DNA of 64,000 bases from Stentor coeruleus (taxonomy: Eukaryota > Ciliophora > Heterotrichea > Heterotrichida > Stentoridae): contig MPUH01000032.1 of assembly GCA_001970955.1 (NCBI GenBank), positions 88,601-152,600 of the forward strand. The letters are read 5' to 3'. Positions 9,339 through 19,230 of this stretch are shown in pieces; positions within the stretch are counted from its first letter, which is position 1, and each line of letters starts with the position of its first letter. A model generated the notes under the pieces. That model did not search any database, was not told the DNA's origin, and was given only the letters and a program-made list of their open reading frames with translations. A program made the position numbers and the translations under genes.

Positions 9339-12300
9339 ATGGACGAAGGCAAAAAAGAATTAACAGGAGAAAGTTATTATAGTGATAGTGATTTAACAGG
9401 ACAACTGCGAGAAAAAATCAGAACACAAGCCCAACGTCTTAGAATCCTTGAGCAATATAGAATGTTATGTGAACAGCGTATTAAAGAGTTATATCCTGGT
9501 CATGCTTTACCAGTTAAGCAGGAACACTTAGGCTCAAACTCAACCACACTAAGTGAACTTCAAATGGCCAAACAGAAAATTGCCCGCCTCGAATCTCAAC
9601 TAGCTCAACAATCCACTAAAGAACCTGAACAAGAAAATATCCAGCTTTTTGAGGTTCAAGAAAAATATAAACAACTAATCAAAGATAAAAACGATCTTGA
9701 AGAAAGTTTAAGAGCTGAAATGCTAAATTGTGAAGAACAGAGAACTTATATAGAAGTTCTAAAACAAGCAATAGAGGAAAAATCAGAAGAATTTGCAGGG
9801 ACCAAACTCGATCAGCAGAATCTTGCAGAAATCCAAAAGACAAAAGCTAAAAATAATGACTCTAGAAGAGATCAAGCTAAAATAAAAAACACCCTAATGG
9901 ACTATGAAAGCCAAATAAAAAGATTACAAACTCAAGTCAAAGCTAAAGATATAGAAATTGAAAGTTTGAAAAAAGAAAGGGATCAACTAGAAGTGCATTT
10001 AACCCAAGCTGCTGAAGCTTTACAAATAGCTGAAGAAGAAGTTGACAAGCTTGAAGAAGAAAAATCTTCTTTACTTGAATATGTTGATGAACGTTCAGCT
10101 AAAGAAAATGAGATGGCTAATGAATTCAATGAGATCAGTGAGTGTTTCGAAGAGATGAAAAGTGATTTTGAAAGAACTAAAAAGGATTTAGAAAACGAGA
10201 AAAAAGATAGAGAGAAACTAGAAATTCAATTAGAAGTTTGCAATGAGGAAATATTTAAAGCGAACCAAATGGTTAAAGAGTTGCAGAATTCTTTAAACAG
10301 TTATAAAACAGGTACAGATGATAAAGAAGGCATAATCCGCAAACTTAAAGAAGACCGTTTGAACTACGAAATCAAAGTGGAAAGTCTTCACGCAAACGTA
10401 ACAACTCTTTCTGAAACCTTAAAAGAAACTCAGTCTGAACTTGAAGATTTCCAGAACCTAGCAGAAAGTTTAAAAAAACAAGACCATCAAAAAACTGAAG
10501 CTCTAAACAAGTTTAAAAATGAAAACTATTCAATATCACTTGAAGCTGAAACCTTAAAAGAAACCCTAGAAGAAGCTAAAAAGGACCTTGAAATCCATAA
10601 AAAAGATCTACTTGAATTAGAAAGAATGCGTGATATGGACATAAAACAGCTCCAAGAATTCAAAATTAAAATAAACCAATACAAAACCAAATGCGAAAGT
10701 CTTGAAGAAGACAAAAAATTCAAATCAGAACTTGAGCAATATCGTATTTTAGATCAAAAAAAACTTGATTCTATACAGGAAGAATACAATGATTTACAAA
10801 ATCATTACAGAGAAACACAACAACGTGAACTTATCCAAGCTGAAGCACTAAATGAACTTAGAAAACACAATTCAGAACTTTCTCGAGAAATCGAAGAATT
10901 GTATAAAGAAAATCAAGACATAACATCAGAATTTGGTAGGAAAAATCAGGATTATGAAAATGTTTATAGTAAATTCACGGAATTATCTGCATTGTGTGAT
11001 TCTTTAGAAAGTGATAAAAAACGTTTAGAAACTCAATTGAGGACTGAACGTAGTAATTTAAAGTCTTTAAAAGATCAGCTAAATTCTGAAAAAATACGTA
11101 GTGAAGATAATGTAAAGTCATTATTAGAAACATCAGGGAACTGTGAAAAACTACAAAAATTCAACAAAGATAGAGAAGACCAGGTCCAATATTTGAAGTT
11201 ACAGTTAAAAAGTAAAGAAAGGGAATTAGAAGATGAAAGGTATAGTAGAACCCAGGCTATGGATGAGTTAAGAGATGTATGTGGGAAGTTAGAAAGTAAA
11301 GAAAGGGATTATGAGAAAAACTTAACAGAAATTGTTGATTGTTGTAAGCTTGTAGCAAGTTTTTCCGGGAAGTATTGTATAGTTGCAAGAGATTATAGAG
11401 TAAATGTATCTTCAGCTTATAGAGAATTTTTAGTATCTTGGAAAGATAGAGTAACATCAAGTCCTAAAATACTGTTTTCTTGGATACAAAGTACTATAGA
11501 AGAAGTTGAATCCTTAGCTAAACAGTTACAAGAAATAAATAAAAGTTTTTCTCAGAAGAATTCTGAGCTGGCAAAGCTTAGTAATAAACTTGATGGGGTT
11601 AATACTGAAGAGTATTCGCAGAAACAAGAAAATACAAAGCTTAAGACTCAGATTGAAGCTTATGTGAAAAAACATGAATGTTATACAGATAATGCTGAGA
11701 GAGAAATAAATAGTTTAAGGCTTGAAGTTAATACGCTGAGGAATGAAATTGGGTGCTTGACTTCAGAAAATAACAGTATCAGAGACTCACTGAGTAAATC
11801 ACTCTCAGAAAACCATGAACTCAAAGTAAACTCAGAAATTTCCAAATCCACCCTTCGGACAAACGAAGATCGAGTCAACTTACTAAAAACCGAAAAAACT
11901 CAATTAGAAGCCCTACTTTCTCAGGTACAAAGAAACATCANGAGTAAATCACTCTCAGAAAACCATGAACTCAAAGTAAACTCAGAAATTTCCAAATCCA
12001 CCCTTAGGACAAACGAAGATCGAGTCAACTTACTAAAAACCGAAAAAACTCAATTAGAAGCCCTACTTTCTCAGGTACAAAGAAACATCACTTCTAATGA
12101 AATCACAAAAATTTATAACGAACTTTCAAGAGTACGTGGCGAACTTGAAATTCTCGAAAGAGAAAGACTAAACCTTGAATGCCAATTACTCAAACATGAA
12201 TCTGAGCCTAGAGCAAAAGATACTGAATGTTTCAGGGATTTAAGCCAGAAACTTATTCAATGTGAAAGACAGATAAGGAATTATAAAAAATCAATGCAGA

Positions 12301-12476
12301 TATTACAACAAGATGCTAATAAAGAGGAAAGGGTACAAAGACTTAGAGGGAATGACAAGGACCACACACGTAAAAATAGTGCACAAAGCCCAGGAAATCC
12401 TCAAAATTTAAACTCTTTCAATACTAAACATATTGAAAGTTTACAAGTTCCTAGACAAAGGACTCCTTTTAGATAG
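9339..12476 (+). CDS. long coiled-coil protein (assembly join inside)
   Basis: The frame encodes 1045 residues, of which almost everything from residue 60 onward is Glu/Lys/Leu/Gln-rich heptad coiled coil. The exceptions are a short N-terminal segment (EQYRMLCEQRIKELYPGHAL) and a non-coiled island near residues 670-715 that contains several Cys and Trp. A single N at 11941 is flanked by a 149-nt direct duplication (11792-11940 and 11942-12090) with one mismatch. Duplicate plus N equals 50 codons, so the frame survives by chance and the true protein is probably about 995 residues. Length and composition fit a cytoskeletal, basal-body or Golgi tether protein; I do not recognise the family. Confidence 0.85.
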   Translation: MDEGKKELTGESYYSDSDLTGQLREKIRTQAQRLRILEQYRMLCEQRIKELYPGHALPVKQEHLGSNSTTLSELQMAKQKIARLESQLAQQSTKEPEQENIQLFEVQEKYKQLIKDKNDLEESLRAEMLNCEEQRTYIEVLKQAIEEKSEEFAGTKLDQQNLAEIQKTKAKNNDSRRDQAKIKNTLMDYESQIKRLQTQVKAKDIEIESLKKERDQLEVHLTQAAEALQIAEEEVDKLEEEKSSLLEYVDERSAKENEMANEFNEISECFEEMKSDFERTKKDLENEKKDREKLEIQLEVCNEEIFKANQMVKELQNSLNSYKTGTDDKEGIIRKLKEDRLNYEIKVESLHANVTTLSETLKETQSELEDFQNLAESLKKQDHQKTEALNKFKNENYSISLEAETLKETLEEAKKDLEIHKKDLLELERMRDMDIKQLQEFKIKINQYKTKCESLEEDKKFKSELEQYRILDQKKLDSIQEEYNDLQNHYRETQQRELIQAEALNELRKHNSELSREIEELYKENQDITSEFGRKNQDYENVYSKFTELSALCDSLESDKKRLETQLRTERSNLKSLKDQLNSEKIRSEDNVKSLLETSGNCEKLQKFNKDREDQVQYLKLQLKSKERELEDERYSRTQAMDELRDVCGKLESKERDYEKNLTEIVDCCKLVASFSGKYCIVARDYRVNVSSAYREFLVSWKDRVTSSPKILFSWIQSTIEEVESLAKQLQEINKSFSQKNSELAKLSNKLDGVNTEEYSQKQENTKLKTQIEAYVKKHECYTDNAEREINSLRLEVNTLRNEIGCLTSENNSIRDSLSKSLSENHELKVNSEISKSTLRTNEDRVNLLKTEKTQLEALLSQVQRNIXSKSLSENHELKVNSEISKSTLRTNEDRVNLLKTEKTQLEALLSQVQRNITSNEITKIYNELSRVRGELEILERERLNLECQLLKHESEPRAKDTECFRDLSQKLIQCERQIRNYKKSMQILQQDANKEERVQRLRGNDKDHTRKNSAQSPGNPQNLNSFNTKHIESLQVPRQRTPFR
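11792..12090. repeat. 149-nt duplication around a one-N assembly join
   Basis: Copies 11792-11940 and 11942-12090 flank the N at 11941 and differ at one base (CCCTTCGG versus CCCTTAGG). This looks like an overlap left uncollapsed because of an allelic difference. Confidence 0.85.
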
Positions 12477-12492
12477 GTATAATAATTCCAAT

Positions 12493-12696
12493 ATGGGCTG
12501 TGGATTTGTTAAAGAAAAAAAAGTGTATCTCAGGCAAACAAAAAGAAGCGAATCTGAGATAAGACAAGATATTATAAATAAAAATAAACAGTTTTCTTTG
12601 TATACTGTTCGTGAAGAGCTTAGTGAATATGAACAAAGTTATGCACCTTCAAAAAGGCAATCGATACTGAATCCTGTAGAAAGCACACCAAAGTAA
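12493..12696 (+). CDS. small MGCG protein, probably N-acylated
   Basis: The frame encodes 67 residues beginning MGCGFVKEKK. Gly2 for myristoylation plus Cys3 for palmitoylation is the classical dual-acylation start, so I infer a membrane-attached peptide. The rest is polar and charged (SEYEQSYAPSKRQS), with no domain. The ATG lies only 16 nt after the coiled-coil stop on the same strand. No 15-16 nt intron joins the two frames, so this is either a very closely spaced gene or part of one transcript. An in-frame ATG at 12433 is possible but would overlap the upstream coding end and would bury the acylation start. Confidence 0.65.
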   Translation: MGCGFVKEKKVYLRQTKRSESEIRQDIINKNKQFSLYTVREELSEYEQSYAPSKRQSILNPVESTPK

Positions 12697-13454
12697 TTAT
12701 TATTAATAAACTTTTATTATTATTGAAAGCCTTATCCCTAATAATATCAGACAACTATATAGGTTTATAAGAAAAAATATATAAAAGAAATATTATGATG
12801 TAATTTTTTTATGATTGGAATGATTTTTTTTGGAAAAACTGTGTAATTTTGAATAGGAAAGTGGATGGTGTGATAGATTTTAAAATGATTAAAAGGAAAA
12901 TTTTTGATAATTGGTGTATGATTTAGAAAAAATAAAGGATTTTTAGAAAACTTAGGATAGAGAGATTTTTAAAGCAAATAGTGAGATTGTTTTATGATTT
13001 GTGAATAAGAGATTATTATATTTCAAAAAAATATTGTATAACGCTATTAGTATAAAATGAAATATTATATTATAAGATATCCCAAAAACCTATGAATGAC
13101 AGATTATCTTGATAAACATAATAAAATCCTCTAAAAGTTTTCTGCACAAGTTCCAAATCAAACTTTATGCATTTGACATTAATTTACCCTTAATTCATCA
13201 AAATTTCAGCTTATATTTTAATTTAAATCACAGACATAAAACCAAAAAAAATCTTTAAATTTTCTTCACACAAGTTCAATTTTTTCCCTAAACATAATAC
13301 AAGTATCTATTTTCAATATAAAAAATCTCTTCACTTTTTCTCAGCTAACCTTTTCTATTATTGCTTAAAAGCCACAAAAAAATCTTAATTTATTTACCAC
13401 ATAAAATCCATCTAAAAAGCTTTAATAATCCTAAAATCTATATTAAAATCCTTA
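12697..13454. other. intergenic between convergent genes
   Basis: The left half is T/G-rich and the right half A/C-rich on the plus strand, matching the 3' flanks of the plus-strand and minus-strand genes respectively. No gene or repeat recognised. Confidence 0.6.
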
Positions 13455-14762
13455 TCAACCCTTACGATTATTCATAGTAGCATTAATATAATTTTGGACC
13501 TTCTCAAAGTTCAATCTAGGCACAGGGTCATATTGCAAAATGCCAATAAGTGACCCTCTCAACTGTTTATCTTCAATTTTCATAAGAGTATCAATTCTTA
13601 TTTTATCATGTTTCTGCTTATAGAATTTCGATGTATTTTCTAGTGTAGCCAACTGCAAAAAAACAAGTCCTAAACTGAAAAGGTTGCTTTTTTTCTTATC
13701 TTGGATTTCGTTCCCTAAAGCAAGTTCTGGAGAACAATACGGAAAAGGTGCTTTAATATTATTAGCATATTGTGGGAACCAAATTTTATATTTCCCATTT
13801 GCGAGTATGTGGATAATATTAGGGTTTATGATTAAAAGTTCATTAACATTCGCAAGCATTGCAATTATTAATTTTAACATCTCAAACAAACAACTCATAT
13901 CAAAAGCCAATTTTTCATATATTCTTGTGCTGTACTCATTCCATATTGTATGACTCCATTTCTCAGTTACGATAAATATTTTTTTCCCTTTTTTCAATAC
14001 AGCTTTTATTTGGAGTATATTGTCTGGATAATAGTTATAATAATATTTTTGGTTTTCGATTTGATGTTCTATCATAGGATTATAGTCGTAATATTTTACT
14101 GTGACTTCTTCATCTCGCATAGATCCATGATAGTATTTGAATGATCTAGCGATTTCTTTGATTTTGGAATATTTGTCAGAAAATCCTCCTGTGATTTCGA
14201 AAAAGAATTTCTGGTTTAGTCTCACTGGGAGCTTTATGATTTTTTCAAGCATATTTATAAACGAATTTTTGAGTTCGAATTGGACTTTAGGCAATTCGAG
14301 TTCTTGAGTAGTCGGACTTTCAATTTCAACAAATAACAATCTCGCCCTTTCAAGTTTAATCTGCGAATAATAATAGAAATTTTGATAAACAATAGTGTCT
14401 AGGTTTTTTTCATCTGGACCATTTGCCAATATCAATAAAAGTTTATCAATTTGCTCTATTTTTTCATCTATACAAGAACTTTGTTTATTAAGATCCTTTA
14501 AAAAACTCTCAACTTTATTCTCGTAATTATTCCAAAACTTTTTATATTTTTTAAGTATTTCTATATTCGTATTCAAAACTTTCTTTAGATAATCTTTAGT
14601 TTCTGGTATTGGATTTTCTTCAATCATAGTCACATCATGAGCATTAGGTGAATTAAGATGATCTTCAAGGTGGTTTTTGCATAAGAAAACTATTTCATCT
14701 GCACATAAACAAACCCATGATATCTTATCTTCGCATTTTCTAGCAATACAATCCTTACTCAT
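13455..14762 (-). CDS. B-box-like zinc module fused to a pseudokinase
   Basis: The 435-residue protein carries C-x4-C-x7-C-x-C-x7-C-x2-H-x3-H in its first 35 residues, the same spacing as the two intron-array genes. A helical region (about 45-115) and then a kinase-like C-terminal half follow. The C-lobe is recognisable from PYCSPEL (APE-like), NLFSLGLVFLQLA (the DxWSLG helix) and a terminal YDPVPRLNFEKV (the conserved Arg region). The HRD and DFG motifs are not identifiable; that region reads LLIINPNIIHILANGKYK. I infer a catalytically dead kinase used as a scaffold. The gene ends in TGA at 13455, which supports the standard code. No intron array is present here. Confidence 0.85.
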   Translation of the reverse strand: MSKDCIARKCEDKISWVCLCADEIVFLCKNHLEDHLNSPNAHDVTMIEENPIPETKDYLKKVLNTNIEILKKYKKFWNNYENKVESFLKDLNKQSSCIDEKIEQIDKLLLILANGPDEKNLDTIVYQNFYYYSQIKLERARLLFVEIESPTTQELELPKVQFELKNSFINMLEKIIKLPVRLNQKFFFEITGGFSDKYSKIKEIARSFKYYHGSMRDEEVTVKYYDYNPMIEHQIENQKYYYNYYPDNILQIKAVLKKGKKIFIVTEKWSHTIWNEYSTRIYEKLAFDMSCLFEMLKLIIAMLANVNELLIINPNIIHILANGKYKIWFPQYANNIKAPFPYCSPELALGNEIQDKKKSNLFSLGLVFLQLATLENTSKFYKQKHDKIRIDTLMKIEDKQLRGSLIGILQYDPVPRLNFEKVQNYINATMNNRKG

Positions 14763-14945
14763 ATTTATATCTATATTTATTTATTCTATATATAAACTAT
14801 TATCTTAAACTCATTTTTTTATATCATATAATTATACACAAACATAATAAATTTACATATATAATCATAATAAACAAACCAGATATTTTTATTGTTAATA
14901 TAAAATTATCAGGATATAAAAATACTATTAATTTTCTAAGCTGTT

Positions 14946-15251
14946 TTAAGTTTTTTCTTCAGTTGTTGCATCTTTATTTGTTTCTTGTACAATAATGATC
15001 CTGAAGTTTTTCCCGGGTGCTATGATAATATCATGTTTTCTTAGAGTGAATCGTAATAATGTCATATCATTACTTGGGTCTACATCTCTGATTATGCTTC
15101 TAGCTTTATCTACCAAGTCCCCAACATTGTAAATGTATTTATTAACATCAGATTTGTTATCTATGTTACTACGAGCTACAGTGCCATCAGGTCCAGTGAT
15201 GATGAGGCTCACTTTTTTCATCCTGTTTATGGCTTCTTCTATTTCTGACAT
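14946..15251 (-). CDS. DYNLRB: dynein light chain, roadblock/LC7 type
   Basis: The 101-residue protein has the full-length roadblock fold: an N-terminal helix (EIEEAINRMKKV), a strand with GPDGTVARSN, the long helix DLVDKARSIIRDVDPSND, and the terminal strands LRFTLRKHDIIIAPGKN and FRIIIVQ. The sequence DPSND-x-T-x-LR is the family signature. It is a homodimeric light chain binding the intermediate chain of cytoplasmic and axonemal dynein. The length is normal, no intron is needed, and the start follows an AT-rich leader. It lies 183 nt from the start of the B-box pseudokinase, on the same strand. Confidence 0.93.
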   Translation of the reverse strand: MSEIEEAINRMKKVSLIITGPDGTVARSNIDNKSDVNKYIYNVGDLVDKARSIIRDVDPSNDMTLLRFTLRKHDIIIAPGKNFRIIIVQETNKDATTEEKT

Positions 15252-16346
15252 TTATTAGATAGTTTAAAATTAGATAAGGAAATGGACTTTTTTTGGAAAT
15301 CCCTTTAAATTTAATACTTAGAAGTAGAAGAAATAATCGTTTTTATAGGTGAAATGAGAATTTTATATTATATTTTGTAATGAATATTATAATAATAAAT
15401 AAACTTTGGAGGTTAAAACAAGTATTAAAATATTTTATAACTAAAAGATATCTAAAATATAGAAATTTCTTAGTCAAGTTCTTTGCAGGAACTCTAATGT
15501 TTATTATGAAATTAATTATAAGGTTTTATTAACGAATGTTTAGGTAAAATCAATAATTTTGCTTTATAACAGTTGCCGCGTCCTTTATAATTTTGATTTA
15601 AGTTTTAAGAAAAAGTGAGGATATGTTTTAAGATGTGTTATAGATTTTCTTCTTATAATTTCCCAATTAATAACACCAATAATAATCAAATAAACATGAA
15701 AAATCTTTATTCCTACTGTGAGTATATCAAAATTCGCATATGCTATCCAAAATTATAATACAAGAATTTCTTATGTATAACTTTTCCAAAAAAAAAATAT
15801 AAACTGCCTAAATCAAAGAAAAAAATCCTATTACCAAATAAAGTTTTTTTAGATGATTTTTATGTTTAATTAAGAAATTTATTAATCTTAGGCTTGTGTT
15901 TTTCTAAGAGTTTGGAAGGGATATTGAACTTCAGATGTTGTGATTATTTAGTTTTTTGTTAGGATAAGTGGATTTTTTGTAATAGTTTTTGTATAGGAGA
16001 AACTTCTATATCGATTTTTAGAAATTATATTTCGAAATTTTTAACTTTATGTTATGTTGATTAAAGCAAATAATTAAACACAATTTAGCTCATAAATCAA
16101 AGCTCAGCTATTTCTTAATAACTCTAATCAATAATAAAACAAGACATCTCGAGAACCATAATTAAACAAAATGCTTAAAATTAAAAACTTATAATAAAAA
16201 TCCACAAAAGCATCTCTATCTTAAATAGCGATAATAGTATCAAAAATCTTATTAAACTAGATAAAAAACACATAATCTTACCTCTATTCTAAACATCTAA
16301 TAAAAACTCACTATACACCTCATTCTATTTCTTAAAAACCTAATTT
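15252..16346. other. intergenic, no gene seen
   Basis: About 1.1 kb of AT-rich sequence between two minus-strand genes. It is T/G-rich near 15300-15500 and A/C-rich near 16070-16340, consistent with flanking sequence. No open frame or RNA gene recognised. Confidence 0.55.
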
Positions 16347-16973
16347 TTATTTATTGTCTCTATTATTTTCTGCTATGCTGTTATCAAAAAATCTATTAGA
16401 GCACTTGCTAAAATGCATTCTATAAGTGTACTTGTTATAAAAACTTTTTTCACAAAGAAAGCAAGCTTTTTGAGTAGACTTTTCATGTACTTGTCTCTTG
16501 TGGAATTTTACTGCATAGTTATCTTTAAATTTCTTGCTACAGAGTTTGCATTTAACTTTACGTTCGATTTGATGAATCTTCCCATGGTGTTGTCGCATTC
16601 CTTTATATGATGAGAATTCACTTAAGCAATCTGGGCATTGTATTTTAGAATTTTTTGAAGGTTCTAAAGTTGAAATTTCAGAAGACTTTGAGTCTAAATG
16701 CAAAAGGTAGTCTTGATATTTTTTAAAGGATACTGTACAATATACACATGAATAATACTGTTGGCCTGTCTCGGTCCTCTCACAAGTTATCGGTAAATGA
16801 GGAGCTGGAAGGGCCGAGGCTAGAAATTTTACTTTATCTTGGTCCATTAATAATAATCTAATTAAATTAGTAGTTTTTATTAAGGTAGCATGGCTTAAAC
16901 CTTGTCCGATCGAGGTTGTTTGTCCTATGATCTCTTTCTTTAGGCAGATTCGGTATATTAAATCATTCGTCAT
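16347..16973 (-). CDS. C2H2 zinc-finger protein
   Basis: The 208-residue protein has three clear fingers in its C-terminal half: CPDC with HHGKIH, CKLC with HKRQVH, and CFLC ending HFSKC (a C2HC variant). A fourth upstream CVYC is followed by HL only. The N-terminal 80 residues carry no recognised domain. It is probably nucleic-acid binding and nuclear. The ATG at 16973 is directly preceded in frame by a TAG, so this start is forced unless an unseen intron lies there. A separate cysteine/histidine frame just upstream (17034-17211) may be related. Confidence 0.8.
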   Translation of the reverse strand: MTNDLIYRICLKKEIIGQTTSIGQGLSHATLIKTTNLIRLLLMDQDKVKFLASALPAPHLPITCERTETGQQYYSCVYCTVSFKKYQDYLLHLDSKSSEISTLEPSKNSKIQCPDCLSEFSSYKGMRQHHGKIHQIERKVKCKLCSKKFKDNYAVKFHKRQVHEKSTQKACFLCEKSFYNKYTYRMHFSKCSNRFFDNSIAENNRDNK

Positions 16974-18264
16974 CGCTGGCTATGCGACTCTTTATTTGGC
17001 TGAGGAAGTCTTTACTGTTTCTTTTCTTTAGCGTCAAGATAATGGAGGCAAGTCTTGTGTTACCTTATTTTTCTTGAAGAATCCAGCTTGCTTTAGGCAT
17101 GTTTTAAAGTTATTATGGTGTTCATAGCAGACTGGACATTTAGTTCTAAAAGTGTTATTGATATTAACTATTAGTATCAATGCTATAAGGTATAATATAT
17201 ATTCATCATTTTAATAAATAATTCTAAAAAGAAATTGACCTAAAAAAAACTTTGATTTCTTTTACTTCTAGGCTAGTACTTATTTTTAATAAGCTTATTT
17301 TATTTCTTAATTTTGATTAATTGCACTTTTCGCCTTTAAAAATTTCTTCTTAACCCTATTTGCCAATTTTCTTCCAAGACATTTTTTAGATTCTATAGCA
17401 AAATTTGTTTTAAATCCTAATAAATATAAACAAAGTATTCAAAACTATAAACTCAGTTAAGTATTAAAAATCATTTACTTGTGGAATTTGTAATTTTTAC
17501 ATCTCATCCATATAATAATTATATGAATCAACCTTATTACCCTAAACTTAAACCAAAAATAATTTCAGTCTTTATATTAAAAACTAACTTATAGAAATTC
17601 AATCCAAAAGCATAAACATATCAAAATGTAAAATAATAATAATTAGACCATTTTTCATTGATGAAGGCTTATCTTTAAAGAACTAAATACATATTTTCTT
17701 CATTTATGCGAGTAAGGTATTCTTCTTATATAATTTTCAAAGCCATATTATAACTCAAGATCTATCAACAAATATAACACAAAAATTTTGGAAAATGGTC
17801 TAGGTTTTTTAATGTCAGAAGAATTTTATGCTTTTAGTATCAAAAAGGTTGTGAAATTTTAGGATTATAAAAAGATGATATGAGTTTTATTGGCTAAATC
17901 TAGGGCTATATATAAAATCAGGTTAAGTTATTATAAGAAATATAGAGGAAATATGTGAAATAAGTTTATATATAGAAAAATTGATAATAAAAATACAAGA
18001 GTTATTATGCATAATCAGTATTTAAACTGGCATGATTGCAGATTACCCACAAAAAAGAGATGATATTTTAAGTTTAATTGATATGATGATATAAGAAGTA
18101 GAATAGGCTTGAATATTTGATAAGTTGTTATTATGTTTTATCTCAGCTTTGAGATATTTGCTTAAATTTATAATTCAATATTTGTATAGTATTTATGATA
18201 TATAAATGACATTTTAGTATCGCTAAATTTAATATATAGACTAGATCAGTGTATCTTATAAATA
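16974..18264. other. intergenic with a short zinc-finger-like frame
   Basis: The minus strand at about 17034-17211 is open and reads KCPVCYEHHNNFKTCLKQAG then FFKKNK before TGA. It has a CxxC and a histidine pair but no ATG in frame. It may be a missed exon or remnant of the zinc-finger gene. The remainder is AT-rich, with the promoter of the H2A gene toward 18264. Confidence 0.4.
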
Positions 18265-18892
18265 ATGCCTTCAAAAAAAGAGGAAGAAGATTCTACTAAA
18301 GAGAAAGATAAGTTTATTAAAAGCGAAAAAAAATCCTTACAAAAGAGAGTTGGGCTATTTTTCCCGGTTAATAAGATAAGAAATTTAATGAAGAGAAAAA
18401 ATTATGCTAAATGTATTACTCAAAAAAGTGCAGTGACTGTAGCAGCAATCCTTGAATACCTAACAGCTGAAGTTATTGAAGTATCAGGAGGTATAAGTAA
18501 AGATGAAAGTACAAATAACGTTTTTAAAATTCTTAAACCGCGACATATAAATCTAGGAATTAGAACAGATAAGGAACTTTATGATCTAATAGGAAATAAT
18601 GTTATTATTCCAATGAGTGGAGTAGTTCCGTTTATTAAAGAAAACTCAGGTTTTAAAAACAACACTGAATCAAAATTTATNTAGAACAGATAAGGAACTT
18701 TATGATCTAATAGGAAATAATGTTATTATTCCAATGGGTGGAGTAGTTCCGTTTATTAAAGAAAACTCAGGTTTTAAAAACAACACTGAATCAAAATTTA
18801 TAGAAAATCAAGCTGAAGAAGGAAAAAGTAGTGATAATGAAAACGAAGAAATTGAAGTAATTGTTTCTGATTCTGATAAAATAGATGAATAA
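18265..18892 (+). CDS. divergent histone H2A variant with acidic tail
   Basis: The histone fold is clear: VGLFFPVNKIRNLMKR (alpha N/1), NYAKCIT, AAILEYLTAEVIEVSGG (alpha 2), PRHINLGIRTDKELYDLIG (alpha 3) and MGGVVPFI (docking region). Of the nucleosome acidic patch, the alpha 2 glutamates are kept but NDEEL reads TDKEL, so one acidic residue is Lys. There is a roughly 8-residue insertion after alpha 2 (DESTNNVF) and an acidic tail ending VIVSDSDKIDE. An N at 18681 is flanked by a 120-nt duplication (18561-18680 and 18682-18801) with one mismatch, MSGV versus MGGV. The Gly version matches H2A. Removing one copy and the N gives 168 residues ending at 18892. Confidence 0.88.
18561..18801. repeat. 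120-nt duplication around a one-N assembly join
   Basis: Copies 18561-18680 and 18682-18801 flank the N at 18681 and differ at one base (ATGAGTGG versus ATGGGTGG, a Ser/Gly change in the H2A docking region). Confidence 0.85.
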
Positions 18893-19230
18893 TATGTAAA
18901 TTTAGCTTTATAGTATTTTAGTAGCTTATAGTAAATAAATATATTTGAAGTAGTGTATAAGCAATATGCTAAAAAAAAATCAGAATGTTTACAGCCAGCC
19001 AAGTGATAACCAAATTGACTCACACATTCCAAAATCTCTACTTTTCCTTTAATAAAATTATTATTTTTAGCTGTTCTCCGTTAATTTTGTTATTCCCAAT
19101 AACTTTTCTCTGATCTTTTTTTTTCACCCTATCCCAAATAATTTATTCGCAAGTATAAAACCCTTCAATTCCCCCTATCTAAAATCCTTCAAATTTTATC
19201 CCAGCTCTCATAATCTATTATCTATTCTTA
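18893..19230. other. intergenic between convergent genes
   Basis: A 338-nt spacer with no recognised gene; it is A/C-rich toward the minus-strand gene end. Confidence 0.6.
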
